Positions 52,561-62,034 of a stretch of 64,000 nt of DNA are shown piece by piece (within the stretch, counting starts at the first letter, position 1; the number at the start of each line of letters is the position of its first letter). The notes under the pieces were generated by a model. It searched no databases. It saw only the letters and a list, made by a program, of their open reading frames with translations, and was not told the DNA's origin. The DNA lies in assembly GCF_021190915.1 (NCBI RefSeq), contig NZ_JAIOAP010000002.1, forward strand, positions 496,001 to 560,000, written 5' to 3'. The stretch comes from Cohnella silvisoli. GTDB lineage: Bacteria > Bacillota > Bacilli > Paenibacillales > Paenibacillaceae. Both the position numbers and the translations under genes were made by a program.

Positions 52561-53136
52561 TCAGCCTTCAAGCCAGACAGTCTTGGCGGTGCCCGGGATA
52601 CGCTTGGCGGCAGGTGGCTGCATGTCGGGGTAGCCGACATAGATGAACCCGACGACTTGTTCGTTTCCCTCAAGTCCCAGCGCTTGCTTCATCTTCGGGT
52701 GATACGCCGGATCTCCTGAGCGCCATACCGCGCCGAGCCCGTTTGCATATGCCGTGAGCAGCAAATTCTGCACGGCTGCGTGGGTAGCGGCAAGTTCTTC
52801 AGCAAAGATCACGCGCGGCGCATCCGAAGGCACGCATATTGCCGCAATGACAACCGGTGCACGGAAAGCTTTGGCAACTCCCTTGTCCAGACGCTGCTTA
52901 AGCTCCTCTTCCGGCAACTCCTGAATCGTCTCGTTGGCGATGTCCGCATACGCCTGACCTAACGTCCGCCTGCCTTCGCCAGTCATAACAATAAATTTCC
53001 ACGGTTCGGTATGATGATGGTTCGGCGCCCAAACCGCAGCTTCAATGAGCTTTTCCACAAGCGCCTTCGGTACGGGCTCATCCTTCACTTTTCCGATACT
53101 CCGCCGTCCGCGAATAATCTCCTCTAAGCTAGCCAT
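52561..53136 (-). CDS. Nitroreductase family protein
   Basis: A 191-residue FMN enzyme of the nitroreductase fold: EEIIRGRRSIGKVKDEPVPKALVEKLIEAAVWAPNHHHTEPWKFIV, then AAVQNLLLTAYANGLGAVWRSGD and VVGFIYVGYP. The RRS motif and the later GLGAVWR loop bind the flavin. It reduces nitro or quinone compounds with NAD(P)H; the natural substrate is unknown. ATG at 53136 follows GAGGGAG. It lies 44 bases downstream of the heterodimeric ABC exporter genes and may share their transcript. Confidence 0.92.
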   Translation of the reverse strand: MASLEEIIRGRRSIGKVKDEPVPKALVEKLIEAAVWAPNHHHTEPWKFIVMTGEGRRTLGQAYADIANETIQELPEEELKQRLDKGVAKAFRAPVVIAAICVPSDAPRVIFAEELAATHAAVQNLLLTAYANGLGAVWRSGDPAYHPKMKQALGLEGNEQVVGFIYVGYPDMQPPAAKRIPGTAKTVWLEG

Positions 53137-53180
53137 GAACATCTTCTCCCTCATCCGAATGCCACTGTAACTCTCGAATC

Positions 53181-55109
53181 TCAACCTACGCTCTGCTGCA
53201 AGCCTCCGCCCACAAACTGACTATTGTATAGATCGGCGTAGAATCCGCCTTGGGCGAGCAGTTCGTTGTGCGTGCCTTTCTCGATAATACTGCCCTGATT
53301 CATGACCAGAATCAAATCCGCATCGCGAATCGTCGATAAACGATGCGCAATAACGAAACTCGTTCTGCCTTGCATTAACACATGCATCGCTTTCTGAATA
53401 TGCACTTCCGTCCGCGTGTCAACGCTGCTCGTCGCTTCATCCAGAATTAAAATGGCCGGATCCGCCAATATCGCCCGCGCGATCGTAAGCAACTGCTTCT
53501 GACCTTGCGATAAGTTGGATGCCTCTTCATTTAACACCGTATCGTAGCCCTCCGGCAAGGTACGAATGAAATGATCCGCATGCGCCGCTTTGGCCGCATC
53601 GATAATCTGATCCTCCGCCGCGCCTTCCCGTCCATAAGCGATATTGTCACGGATCGTTCCGTTAAATAGCCATGTATCCTGAAGCACCATTCCGAACAGA
53701 CTGCGCAAGCTGCCCCGCTTCATCCGAGTAATATCCGCTCCATCCACCGTAATGCTGCCCTCGTTCACTTCATAGAAACGCATGAGCAAGTTGACGAGCG
53801 TTGTTTTGCCCGCGCCGGTAGGTCCAACGATGGCGACCGTTTGCCCGCTCCGAACGTCAATGCTCATATTCTCGATGAGCATGGCGTCTTCCTTATAGCC
53901 GAAATTCACATGATGCAGCGACACGTCTCCACGAGGAGCCGCAAGTTCAATCTCCAAGCCCCCGCTAACCTCCGGTACTTCCTCCTTCTCATCCAAAAGC
54001 TCAAACACCCGCTCCGCGGATGCAATCGTAGATTGGATAATGTTCGCGATATTAGCCGTTTGAACGAGCGGCATGGAAAACTGCCTGGAGTATTGAATGA
54101 ACGCTTGGATATTCCCGATCGTGATCGCGTTTCTCGTGACCATAATGCCGCCGACAACGCTTATGAATACGTAGCCTATATTGCTGACCATGCTCATAAG
54201 AGGCATAATATTTCCGGAGACGAACTGCGCTCTCCATCCGGAATCGTAAAGCCGTTCATTAATCTGATCGAACTTGGCGACGGAAATATCTTCGTGTCCG
54301 TAGGCTTTAACGATTTTGTGCCCGGAATACATTTCTTCAACATGTCCGTTCAACTTCCCAAGCTCCATCTGCTGCGCCTTAAAATGTTTCTGGGATCGGC
54401 CTGCGGCTCCTTTAATCACGATAAAAGATAGCGGCAGCGTGAGCAATAAGATCAGCGTCAGCCACGGACTAATCGTTAACATCATAATGATGACACCCAG
54501 AATCGTGATCAGAGACGTAATCAACTGGGTCAAGCTTTGCTGCAGCGTATTACTGATATTATCCACGTCGTTTACGGCGCGGCTTAGAATTTCCCCATGT
54601 GTTTTGCTATCGAAAAATTTAAGCGGGAGTTTCCCCAGCTTCTCATTCACTTCATTACGCAAGCCGTACACCGTTTTCTGTGCGACCCCGGCCATTAGAA
54701 ACTGTTGAATATAGCTGAAAATAGAGCTGACGACATACAAACCCGCGAGAAATACGACGATTTGCCATATCCCTTCGATATCGATACGCGCACCCGCAAC
54801 GCCCTTCATTTTCCCCATTATGCCTTCGAATAGTTTCGTCGTCGCATTGCCCAATATTTTCGGACTATAAATCGCGAACGATGTGCTCAGAATGGCCGTA
54901 ACAAGAACAGCCAACAATTTGAAACGTTGCGGCCGCAAATAACCCATTAATCTGCGGAGTGTTCCCTTGAAATCTTTGGCTTTCTGGACGGGCATCCCCA
55001 TACCGCCCATGCCGCCCATTGGACCGCCCATCGGGCCTCTGCCCGGTCCGCCCGCTCCGGGACCCGGACCTTTGTTCCCGGCATTGTGTTCCTGACGTTG
55101 CTCACTCAT
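53181..55109 (-). CDS. Heterodimeric ABC exporter subunit (YheH/BmrD type)
   Basis: A 642-residue half-exporter. It begins with an unusual 40-residue hydrophilic tail rich in Gly, Pro and Met (PGPGAGGPGRGPMGGPMGGM), then six helices, then an ATPase with GPTGAGKTT, signature LSQGQKQLLTIARAI and Walker B ILILDEATSSVD with an intact catalytic Glu. Its start overlaps the stop of the partner gene by four bases. Length and order fit the YheH/BmrD subunit of drug exporters. The signature reads LSQGQ rather than LSGGQ, as expected for one half of an asymmetric pair. Confidence 0.9.
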   Translation of the reverse strand: MSEQRQEHNAGNKGPGPGAGGPGRGPMGGPMGGMGGMGMPVQKAKDFKGTLRRLMGYLRPQRFKLLAVLVTAILSTSFAIYSPKILGNATTKLFEGIMGKMKGVAGARIDIEGIWQIVVFLAGLYVVSSIFSYIQQFLMAGVAQKTVYGLRNEVNEKLGKLPLKFFDSKTHGEILSRAVNDVDNISNTLQQSLTQLITSLITILGVIIMMLTISPWLTLILLLTLPLSFIVIKGAAGRSQKHFKAQQMELGKLNGHVEEMYSGHKIVKAYGHEDISVAKFDQINERLYDSGWRAQFVSGNIMPLMSMVSNIGYVFISVVGGIMVTRNAITIGNIQAFIQYSRQFSMPLVQTANIANIIQSTIASAERVFELLDEKEEVPEVSGGLEIELAAPRGDVSLHHVNFGYKEDAMLIENMSIDVRSGQTVAIVGPTGAGKTTLVNLLMRFYEVNEGSITVDGADITRMKRGSLRSLFGMVLQDTWLFNGTIRDNIAYGREGAAEDQIIDAAKAAHADHFIRTLPEGYDTVLNEEASNLSQGQKQLLTIARAILADPAILILDEATSSVDTRTEVHIQKAMHVLMQGRTSFVIAHRLSTIRDADLILVMNQGSIIEKGTHNELLAQGGFYADLYNSQFVGGGLQQSVG

Positions 55110-56860
55110 GCGATCTCCTCCTCGGACAGCTGCGAAGATACGATTTCACGGTAGATCCCGCTGCTCTCCATCAATTCCCGGTGTTTGCCGATACCGACGA
55201 TTTTCCCTTCATCCAATACGATGATACGGTCGGCATCCATAACCGTGCTGACTCTTTGGGCAACGATAATAACTGTAGCTTCCGTCGTTTCTTTTTTGAG
55301 CGCGGCTCTTAATTTAGCATCCGTCTTGAAATCCAGCGCGGAGAAGCTATCGTCGAACAAATAAATTTGCGGTTTCCTGATAAGTGCGCGTGCTATAGAC
55401 AGTCTTTGCTTCTGCCCGCCGGACAGGTTGGCACCGCCTTGTGAAATCGGCGCTTCGAACCCTTCCGGCATCCCGCTGATGAACTCAGTCGCTTGAGCGG
55501 TGTTCGCCGCATGATTCACTTCCTCGTCCGTCGCATCGGTTTTTCCGTATCGGATATTATCCGCCACCGTACCCGTGAACAGCAATGCTTTCTGAGGAAC
55601 GAGTCCAATCTTGGAGCGCAACTGCTCAAGCGTTAGATCGCGCACGTCTACGCCGTCAATGCGGACAAAACCATCTTCAATATCGTAAAATCGCGGAATC
55701 AAGCTGACTAAAGTAGATTTGCCCGAACCGGTTCCGCCGATGATCGCGGTCACCTCGCCCGGAAGAGCTCGGAATGAAATATCCGAAATCGCGGGATTTT
55801 CTGCCCCCGGATATCGAAACGACACCTGCTCGAATTCCACGATACCTGCATGCTCACTATTCGAAGCAGACTGAATATCGACTTTTCCTTTTTCCAAGCT
55901 GCCCTTCTCCGTAATGACTGGCTCCATGTTAAGCACTTCATTGATCCTGACCGCGGAAGCCGAACCGCGAGGCACCATAACGAACATCATGGAAACCATA
56001 AGGAGAGAGAACATAATTTGCATCGCATACTGCAGGAATGCCATCAAATCCCCGACTAGCATATGCTCGCTGCTCACCCTTAGTCCTCCAAACCAAATAA
56101 TCGCGATCGAGGAAAAGTTCAGGATCAGCATCATCATCGGCATCATGAAGGCCATAATCTGGTTCACTTTAATCGCGGTTTGCGTCAAATCTTCGTTGGC
56201 TTCCTTAAACTTTTTGGTCTCATGCTCGAAGCGGTTAAAGGAACGAATGACCCGAATGCCCGTCAATCCTTCCCGCAGCACCAGATTAAGCTTATCGATT
56301 TTTTTCTGCATGACTTTGAAATAAGGAATGCCCTGCCGAGCGATAATCAAGATGGTTAAAGCCAAGATCGGAATTGCCCCTACGAATACTAGCGATAAGG
56401 TAGCATCCTTGGACACCGCCATAATTAATCCCCCGATACACATCATCGGCGCCATGACCATTAGCCGCAGCATCATGATCAGAACCATTTGCACTTGCGT
56501 AATATCGTTGGTCGTGCGGGTGATGAGGGAAGCCGTTCCGATCTGATCGAACTCCTGCAGTGAGAAATTTTCCACGTGCCTGAATGTTTTGCTCCGCACA
56601 TCCCGGCCAAATCCTGCCGATATGCGGGATGATAAATAGCTTGCCGCGATGGATACGACAGTACCTACCGCCGTGAATACAAGCATAAAACTGCCGATTT
56701 TCCAAATGTACGGAATATTCCCTTTAACTACGCCGTCATTGATAATATCCGCCATTAGGGTCGGCAAATATAGCTCGCTGAGCGATTGCAGCAGAACAAG
56801 CACCATAACGGCGGCTACTGCCAAGCGATAAGGCTTAAGATAACGAAACAGCTTAATCAA
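55106..56860 (-). CDS. Heterodimeric ABC exporter subunit (YheI/BmrC type)
   Basis: A 584-residue half-exporter with six helices (LFRYLKPYRLAVAAVMVLVLLQSLSELYLPTLMADIINDG) and an ATPase with GGTGSGKST and LSGGQKQRLSIARAL. The Walker B reads IYLFDDSFSALD: Asp stands where the catalytic Glu should be, so its own ATP site is degenerate, exactly as in the BmrC-like half of heterodimeric exporters. The start is TTG at 56860 with GGAG ten bases upstream. It pairs with the 642-residue subunit just downstream. The likely role is multidrug export. Confidence 0.9.
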   Translation of the reverse strand: MIKLFRYLKPYRLAVAAVMVLVLLQSLSELYLPTLMADIINDGVVKGNIPYIWKIGSFMLVFTAVGTVVSIAASYLSSRISAGFGRDVRSKTFRHVENFSLQEFDQIGTASLITRTTNDITQVQMVLIMMLRLMVMAPMMCIGGLIMAVSKDATLSLVFVGAIPILALTILIIARQGIPYFKVMQKKIDKLNLVLREGLTGIRVIRSFNRFEHETKKFKEANEDLTQTAIKVNQIMAFMMPMMMLILNFSSIAIIWFGGLRVSSEHMLVGDLMAFLQYAMQIMFSLLMVSMMFVMVPRGSASAVRINEVLNMEPVITEKGSLEKGKVDIQSASNSEHAGIVEFEQVSFRYPGAENPAISDISFRALPGEVTAIIGGTGSGKSTLVSLIPRFYDIEDGFVRIDGVDVRDLTLEQLRSKIGLVPQKALLFTGTVADNIRYGKTDATDEEVNHAANTAQATEFISGMPEGFEAPISQGGANLSGGQKQRLSIARALIRKPQIYLFDDSFSALDFKTDAKLRAALKKETTEATVIIVAQRVSTVMDADRIIVLDEGKIVGIGKHRELMESSGIYREIVSSQLSEEEIA

Positions 56861-56938
56861 TCGACATCATCTCCGTATCCATATGTAAATATTATAATAT
56901 GGTTTAATTATGAACTGAATATGAACGGAAAACAAATC

Positions 56939-56972
56939 GACACTTAGATGGCAATTGAGCCATCTAAGTGTC
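56939..56972 (-). terminator. Terminator of the YtrA-type operon
   Basis: GACACTTAGATGGC and GCCATCTAAGTGTC form a 14-bp perfect stem around AATTGA, followed on the minus strand by GATTTGTTTTCC. It lies about 20 bases after the last permease stop. Confidence 0.75.
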
Positions 56973-56992
56973 AAAAAACGCCCAACTTCAGG

Positions 56993-58147
56993 TTAACCCA
57001 AAGCCGTCCTAAGAAATCTTTTGTATCTTACAAGCGCTACTATCAACCCCAAAGCGGCAATAATAGCGAGTACGAGCAGTGAATTAACGATTCCGGAGAT
57101 GTGGACCCCTCTTAGCATAATGTCCTGGAATGCTTTCTGAGCCCAATATTGCGGCGTAAAATGACTGATCGTTTGAATCGTCTTCGGCATAAGGTCAACG
57201 GGAAACCACAACCCGCCTAGAACAGCCCCGCCCATCGTAAGCAGCTGCGTGAATGCCATTCCTTGATTATCACTGCGCACAAGCATGCTTATCGCAAGAC
57301 CGATCCCGGTACCGCAGACGGCCAGCATGAATACAAGCACGCAGATAGCGAATAAATCTCCAAGCTGCAGATCATAGACCAAATGCCCGAAAGTGAGCAG
57401 TACCGTACATTGAATTAACGTGATGACTAAGTAGGATAGCCACATTCCGAGCAAATAGCTCATCGGACTCATCCGGGTGCTGCGCAGACGGGCGGTCATC
57501 CCCGATTCCTTATCCCCGAGAAACCGTTTAAGCATTGAGATGATGACGAAAAAGACGAACATGACCGTATAACCCGGCACGACTTGCGTGATCACATTAT
57601 ACCCTGATCCGTTCTCCATTCGATCCTTTATCGTGAACGGTGCCGCAAGAACCTGCTCGCGCGCTTCCTTCGTTTGGCCGGATTCGGCTAAGGCATTGTT
57701 GATTTTCGTTTCACGATAACCGTTCGCCAAGTTTTCTAACACTGCGCGAAATGGCGCGATAACCGAATCGCTTGTGGCTTCGCGGTAAAGTTCAAGCGAG
57801 ATCGGATTGCCATCGCCTTTTTTAACGCTTTGCTCGAACCCTTGGGGAATGATAAGAAGTGCTGTGCCTTTGCCATCCCGTATCTTATCGATCTGATCCT
57901 GCATGCCTTCCGATTGGTGCGCTTCCAGCTTGTAGCCGCTCTTGTCGCCAACCGTTTTAAGAAAGCTTTGGGAAGTTGGTGTATGATCCATATCGATATA
58001 AGGGAGAGTTACCGATGAGCTTGACGCAATTCCAAATACGGATCCGAACAAGACGATAAACATAATGGGCATCCCGAGCAACCAGAAGAACGTCCCTTTT
58101 TCCTTGAGCAGCAGCTTCCATTCTTTTTTCGCAATATTAAGAATCAT
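56993..58147 (-). CDS. ABC-2 type transporter permease
   Basis: A 384-residue permease of the ABC-2 type: one N-terminal helix (FFWLLGMPIMFIVLFGSVFGI), a long extracytoplasmic domain (residues 45-200), then five helices ending LVLAIIAALGLIVALVRYKRFL. The last part has FTQLLTMGGAVLGGLWFPVDLMPKTIQTISHFTPQYWA, typical of drug or antibiotic exporters. It is the last gene of a five-gene GntR/ABC operon and follows its partner ATPase by 34 bases. ATG at 58147 has GGGG upstream. Confidence 0.88.
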   Translation of the reverse strand: MILNIAKKEWKLLLKEKGTFFWLLGMPIMFIVLFGSVFGIASSSSVTLPYIDMDHTPTSQSFLKTVGDKSGYKLEAHQSEGMQDQIDKIRDGKGTALLIIPQGFEQSVKKGDGNPISLELYREATSDSVIAPFRAVLENLANGYRETKINNALAESGQTKEAREQVLAAPFTIKDRMENGSGYNVITQVVPGYTVMFVFFVIISMLKRFLGDKESGMTARLRSTRMSPMSYLLGMWLSYLVITLIQCTVLLTFGHLVYDLQLGDLFAICVLVFMLAVCGTGIGLAISMLVRSDNQGMAFTQLLTMGGAVLGGLWFPVDLMPKTIQTISHFTPQYWAQKAFQDIMLRGVHISGIVNSLLVLAIIAALGLIVALVRYKRFLRTALG

Positions 58148-58181
58148 TACATGAGTTCCCCTTTCCGTATCCTACTACGCA

Positions 58182-59108
58182 TTAATTATCCCTTAACGTC
58201 GTTCCCGTCAGCGACAAGAATACCGCTTCTAGCGTGGGACGGACGATTTCCAGTTGTTTGACTTGCAAAGATGCGGACTGGCAAGCTTGCGCCCACTGGC
58301 TGAGAATGGAGAGCGGATTCGTGGTCTCCAGCAACCATCCTCTTCCCTTCTGAGCAGGCGCGCCGGATCCCGGCAACGAAGGAGGGCGCTGACCATCCTG
58401 TAATTCCAAGTAAACGGCCTGAGTGCCGAAACGGTCCAGAACTTCGATCAACTCCCCCTGCGCGATGACTTGACCATGATCGATGATCGTGAGGTCATCG
58501 CATAACGCTTCGACTTCTTCCATGTAGTGGGTCGAATAAAGAATGGTTACTCCGTCATTCTTAAGCGTGCGTATCATTTCGAATATATGATTGCGGGATT
58601 GCGGATCGATGCCGACGGTCGGTTCATCCATAATAATAAGTTTGGGGCGGTGAAGCAGGGCAGCTGCGATATTAACGCGTCTTTTCATCCCGCCCGAGAA
58701 AGTAGTTATCGCATCCTTAGCCCGATCCGCAAGACCGACCTGCTCTAACACCTCGCCGATTCTTCGTTTCAAAGAAGCACTCTGGACGCCATACATCTCG
58801 CCGAAAAATTGTAGATTATCATAAGCGGACAGTTTCTCATACAAAGTAATCGATTGAGGAACATATCCGAGCCTATCTTTAACTGCATTACCCGCCTTCC
58901 GAATACCCTGACCGAACATGCTCACCGTTCCCGTATCCGCATCCAGCAGTCCCGACAATATTTTCATAGTCGTCGATTTACCCGCGCCGTTCGGACCCAG
59001 CAGCCCGAAACAGCTGCCCTCGCGAACTTTAAACGAAATATTGTTCAAGGCTTGCTTGCTCCCATAAGATTTAGCTAGTTGATTTACTTCGATCGTATTT
59101 TTCGTCAT
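58182..59108 (-). CDS. ABC transporter ATP-binding protein
   Basis: A 308-residue ATPase with Walker A GPNGAGKST, Q-loop, signature FSGGMKRRVNIAAALLHRPKLIIMDEPTVGIDPQSRNHIFEM and switch His in STHYMEEVEALCDD. The C-terminal 90 residues are an extra domain seen in drug-type ABC-2 systems. ATG at 59108 follows GGGG; an in-frame TTG at 59135 extends it but overlaps the previous stop. It powers the ABC-2 permease directly downstream. Confidence 0.92.
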   Translation of the reverse strand: MTKNTIEVNQLAKSYGSKQALNNISFKVREGSCFGLLGPNGAGKSTTMKILSGLLDADTGTVSMFGQGIRKAGNAVKDRLGYVPQSITLYEKLSAYDNLQFFGEMYGVQSASLKRRIGEVLEQVGLADRAKDAITTFSGGMKRRVNIAAALLHRPKLIIMDEPTVGIDPQSRNHIFEMIRTLKNDGVTILYSTHYMEEVEALCDDLTIIDHGQVIAQGELIEVLDRFGTQAVYLELQDGQRPPSLPGSGAPAQKGRGWLLETTNPLSILSQWAQACQSASLQVKQLEIVRPTLEAVFLSLTGTTLRDN

Positions 59109-59131
59109 CGTTTCCCCTATCCTTTCCCGGT

Positions 59132-59875
59132 TCAAACCTGAAGATATTTATTGCACACGTGCACGGTTGCGGCGAATAGCAGTGCGGCTATCATCCAAAC
59201 GGGTATAATGCATAACCAAATCCAATCCGGAAGAGATCCCGAGATCAATCCATTTGAATTTCCGGATTCAGATAACGAATTGAAGCTCGAAACCCAGCTA
59301 AATATATTGCCGAATAGACCAAAGGCGATCCAGATCATAGGAGTTAACGGTTTCATGACTGAGCGTCGGACTACTGTTGCGAGCAACCCTAGTGCCAGCA
59401 TAAAGGGCGATACGCCGATAAGAATACCCGCGTATTGCAATTCCGTCGCGAATAATTCTCTAATTGGGGATAGGCCCTCACCGTGAATAATGAAGCTGTA
59501 AATACCTAACAACAGAACGGTTATAAAAAACAAACTATAACCTGCGATCACTTGAATCAAAGCAGAGACCGCTTTGGCCGCTAGTAGTCGGAACCTGGAG
59601 TAAGGAAGCGTCAGCCACCAACCGTAAGTCCCCTTTTCCCATTCCCGTTTTAACGTCTTTACGGAAATTCCGAATACAAGGAAAGGGAACATGTACGTTG
59701 AGAACAGAATGTACGTAGGATTAAACTTATCGTTGCCTCCCCAGATCGTTAAAGCCGTACCTGCCAGTATAAGAATGATCGCCACGTATACCCATATCCA
59801 TATTTTCTTATAAAATCGACTAATCCCCATCGCTAGCTCATGTTTGATTAAATATCTAAAAGAACCGTGATGCAT
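59132..59875 (-). CDS. ABC-2 family permease, YtrA-operon type
   Basis: A 247-residue membrane protein with six helices. It starts YLIKHELAMGISRFYKKIWIWVYVAIILILAG and has the segment VFGISVKTLKREWEKGTYGWWLTLPYSRFRLLAAKAVSALIQ, which is typical of ABC-2 permeases in GntR-linked operons. It pairs with the YtrB-like ATPase encoded 12 bases upstream. ATG at 59875 follows AGGAGG. The substrate is unknown; in Bacillus the ytr operon responds to certain cell-wall antibiotics. Confidence 0.82.
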   Translation of the reverse strand: MHHGSFRYLIKHELAMGISRFYKKIWIWVYVAIILILAGTALTIWGGNDKFNPTYILFSTYMFPFLVFGISVKTLKREWEKGTYGWWLTLPYSRFRLLAAKAVSALIQVIAGYSLFFITVLLLGIYSFIIHGEGLSPIRELFATELQYAGILIGVSPFMLALGLLATVVRRSVMKPLTPMIWIAFGLFGNIFSWVSSFNSLSESGNSNGLISGSLPDWIWLCIIPVWMIAALLFAATVHVCNKYLQV

Positions 59876-59887
59876 GCTGATTTCCTC

Positions 59888-60586
59888 CTATCCATATAAC
59901 TGACGATAGATGTTTTGCATGGAGCCGCGTTCGGCGCGCAGCCGTTCTACGTCGCCCGAAAGAACTGCCGTTCCTTCCTGAAAAAAGACCGCGTGGTCGA
60001 ACAAACTTTCCGTCTCGGCGATTTCATGCGTGCTGATAAGTACGGTTTGCTGACGCTCACTGAAGGAGTCGATCAGCGCCGCTATAATTTTCTCGCGGGA
60101 AATCATGTCGATTCCGGAAAAGGGTTCGTCTAACACGAGCAGCGGAACATCACGGGCTAGACACAATGCCAGCATGAGACGCGCTTCCTGTCCTCTGGAC
60201 ATTCCTTCAACCGGAGTGGCGGCATCCAATCCGAACGACTTCATCAGTTCCCAAGCCCGTTCAGCATTAAAGCCGGGATGAAGGTTCGTTGCCCACTCGA
60301 TTGCCTGCCCGACCCTGTGATTGCCGTACCATCGCGCGCGATCGGGCAAATAGGCGATCGATCGATTCACTTCCCAAGCCGGCGTTTGATCTAATACGGT
60401 GAGGTTACCGGCACTCGGCTTCACCATTCCGGTAATCATCCGCATGAAAGTCGATTTCCCGGCACCGTTCGGTCCTAGAATCGCCGTAACTGAAAATTCG
60501 GGTATCGACACGTTCAAATGCTGGATAGCGTTACGAGAACCGTACTTTTTAAATACATCATCCGCTTGAATCACAACTTTACTCAC
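59888..60586 (-). CDS. ABC transporter ATP-binding protein (YtrB-like)
   Basis: A 232-residue ATPase with Walker A GPNGAGKST, signature MSRGQEARLMLALCLARDVPLLVLDEPFSGID and switch His in STHEIAETESLFDHAVFF. The start is GTG at 60586, with GGAGG ahead, overlapping the end of the GntR-type gene by four bases, so the two are translated together. It is the YtrB-like ATPase of the operon and powers the 247-residue permease. The signature MSRGQ, instead of LSGGQ, is common in this YtrB group. Confidence 0.88.
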   Translation of the reverse strand: MSKVVIQADDVFKKYGSRNAIQHLNVSIPEFSVTAILGPNGAGKSTFMRMITGMVKPSAGNLTVLDQTPAWEVNRSIAYLPDRARWYGNHRVGQAIEWATNLHPGFNAERAWELMKSFGLDAATPVEGMSRGQEARLMLALCLARDVPLLVLDEPFSGIDMISREKIIAALIDSFSERQQTVLISTHEIAETESLFDHAVFFQEGTAVLSGDVERLRAERGSMQNIYRQLYG

Positions 60587-60975
60587 GTGCTTTCACCTCC
60601 ATACTTTCGCAAAAGCTTCTCGATTGCTTGCGCGTCGAAACCAAAACTGGCCATCTTTCCTAGAAACTCCTGAATAGCTTGTTCTGCTGCCCGATATCGT
60701 ATTTGCTCCACTCTGGCGCTGTCCGTCGTAATATAAGTTCCCTGTCCGCGACGGGTTTCCGTCAACTGATCGCGTTCCAGCTCTTGATAAGCTCGCATCA
60801 CCGTATTAGGGTTAATTTTCAATGCCTGTGCCATCTCCCTTACGGAAGGTATTTTACTTCCCAATGCAATTTCGCCTTTCGCAATAGAGCTCCTTACTTG
60901 ATCCAATACTTGTTCGTACAGCGGCTGGCTTAAATCAAGCGTAAACCGCATGCCTCCAATCTGTACTTCCTCCAA
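60583..60975 (-). CDS. GntR family regulator (YtrA subfamily)
   Basis: A 130-residue regulator with only the winged helix and a short tail, as in YtrA: SQPLYEQVLDQVRSSIAKGEIALGSKIPSVREMAQALKINPNTVMRAYQELERDQLTETRRGQGTYIT. There is no large effector domain; the tail (residues 80-130) gives dimerisation. TTG at 60975 with GAGGAGG seven bases upstream is preferred; the next ATG (60951) has its Shine-Dalgarno too close. It leads the five-gene operon and should repress it until an inducer, perhaps an envelope antibiotic, appears. Confidence 0.9.
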   Translation of the reverse strand: MEEVQIGGMRFTLDLSQPLYEQVLDQVRSSIAKGEIALGSKIPSVREMAQALKINPNTVMRAYQELERDQLTETRRGQGTYITTDSARVEQIRYRAAEQAIQEFLGKMASFGFDAQAIEKLLRKYGGEST

Positions 60976-61000
60976 GAGGTTTCCTCCTCTCAAGCTGCTG

Positions 61001-61038
61001 GTATAAGTGCATTATATCACTTAATACACTTAATGCAA
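61001..61038 (-). promoter_or_regulatory. Promoter and operator of the YtrA-type operon
   Basis: On the minus strand TTGCAT (61038-61033), 16 bases and TATAAT (61016-61011) form the promoter. The spacer and flank carry TTAAGTG repeated (61035-61017) and the inverted arms AAGTG/CACTT around the -10 box, similar in kind to the AGTGTA-type operator of YtrA. A repressor here would cover the promoter. Confidence 0.65.
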
Positions 61039-61047
61039 TATCAAAAA

Positions 61048-61098
61048 CAAAACCACGTGTCACGGACCTTTGAAGGTCACTCGCACGTGGTTTTTATT
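61048..61098. terminator. Bidirectional terminator after the AraC-GyrI gene
   Basis: AACCACGTG and CACGTGGTT (61051-61059 and 61084-61092) form the outer stem, with GACCTT/AAGGTC inside; T tracts follow on both strands. Confidence 0.8.
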
Positions 61099-61119
61099 TT
61101 CGCCGATTACCGCTTATCG

Positions 61120-62034
61120 CTAATCCCTTCTCCTTACTGGAACGTATAGATCGACCTTTGCTTTACCTTCGGGGTCCTGCTTGGGGTTATTCATGCAGAA
61201 CTCAAGACAATGTCGATTATCAGCTTCGTATTCGCTTCCCGGTAACCATTGCACGTATAGACTTTGGTAAGCAATAGCTAGTTTATCGATCGTGTCATAG
61301 AAAGAATGCAATGCATACAGTCCTCCGCTCAACTGCTTATACTGAATGTCCGGATGCTGATCCTTTCGAAACCCTTCCGGCACAGTCACGCAGGCATCGT
61401 AACGACAAGCATATTCTTCAACATTACTCGGATCATCCAAGGAAATTCCGATGAAGAAACAACTCGTTGGGTGAAGCTCATGATGGGCAGCCCACTGTCC
61501 TAGCTTGTCCCAAGCTTCCCACGTGTCCAAGTAACTGCCAACATGCCTCACAAAGGCGACCTCATAGGATGGAAGTTCCTTAATGGTTATGTTCATCTCC
61601 CAAATCCTCCTCAAAAAGCGATTATTATCTCTTTCATCGTAACGCGGAGAATTCGAAAAAACTCCTTGCATCTTGCTGTAATCTAGCGAGAAATTGCGGA
61701 TCTGCTTATTGTTTTTCCGTACTTGGCTTGGCGTTTGGTCAAAATGTTTCTTGAACACCGCGTTATAGCTTGAAGCGGAATCAAAGCCGCACAGGTAGGC
61801 GATCTCCAATATCGAGTGCGAGGACTCAAGCAAATAATAGACTGATTTCTGCAGCCTTTTGCGAGTAACGTATACGATCGGCGTGACACCGACTACGCCC
61901 GTAAACACTCTGCTGAAATGGTATTTGGATAGATTCGCCATGCTTGCGAGAGTATCTAGATCAAGCTTATTCGAAAGATTTTCCTCAATAAATCGAATAA
62001 CGCGAATTACTCGAACGGTGTCTTCACCACTCAT
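61120..62034 (-). CDS. AraC family regulator with GyrI-like effector domain
   Basis: A 304-residue regulator of the Rob/SoxS-GyrI type. Residues 10-110 are the AraC DNA-binding domain (FIEENLSNKLDLDTLASMANLSKYHFSRVF, then ILEIAYLCGFDSASSYNAVFKKHF). Residues 150-300 form a GyrI-like ligand domain (ITIKELPSYEVAFVRHVGSYLDTWEAWDKLGQW), which usually binds drugs or other hydrophobic compounds. ATG at 62034 follows GGGGG; an ATG-like opening 41 codons earlier lacks a site. The targets are unknown, but nearby multidrug exporters are candidates. Confidence 0.9.
   Translation of the reverse strand: MSGEDTVRVIRVIRFIEENLSNKLDLDTLASMANLSKYHFSRVFTGVVGVTPIVYVTRKRLQKSVYYLLESSHSILEIAYLCGFDSASSYNAVFKKHFDQTPSQVRKNNKQIRNFSLDYSKMQGVFSNSPRYDERDNNRFLRRIWEMNITIKELPSYEVAFVRHVGSYLDTWEAWDKLGQWAAHHELHPTSCFFIGISLDDPSNVEEYACRYDACVTVPEGFRKDQHPDIQYKQLSGGLYALHSFYDTIDKLAIAYQSLYVQWLPGSEYEADNRHCLEFCMNNPKQDPEGKAKVDLYVPVRRRD

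Noticed and set aside
56834-56842. Mini-frame around the TTG start of the BmrC-like gene as a BmrB-type leader
   Set aside because: A nine-codon frame MDTEMMSID overlaps the start but has no ribosome site of its own and no terminator or stem after it.
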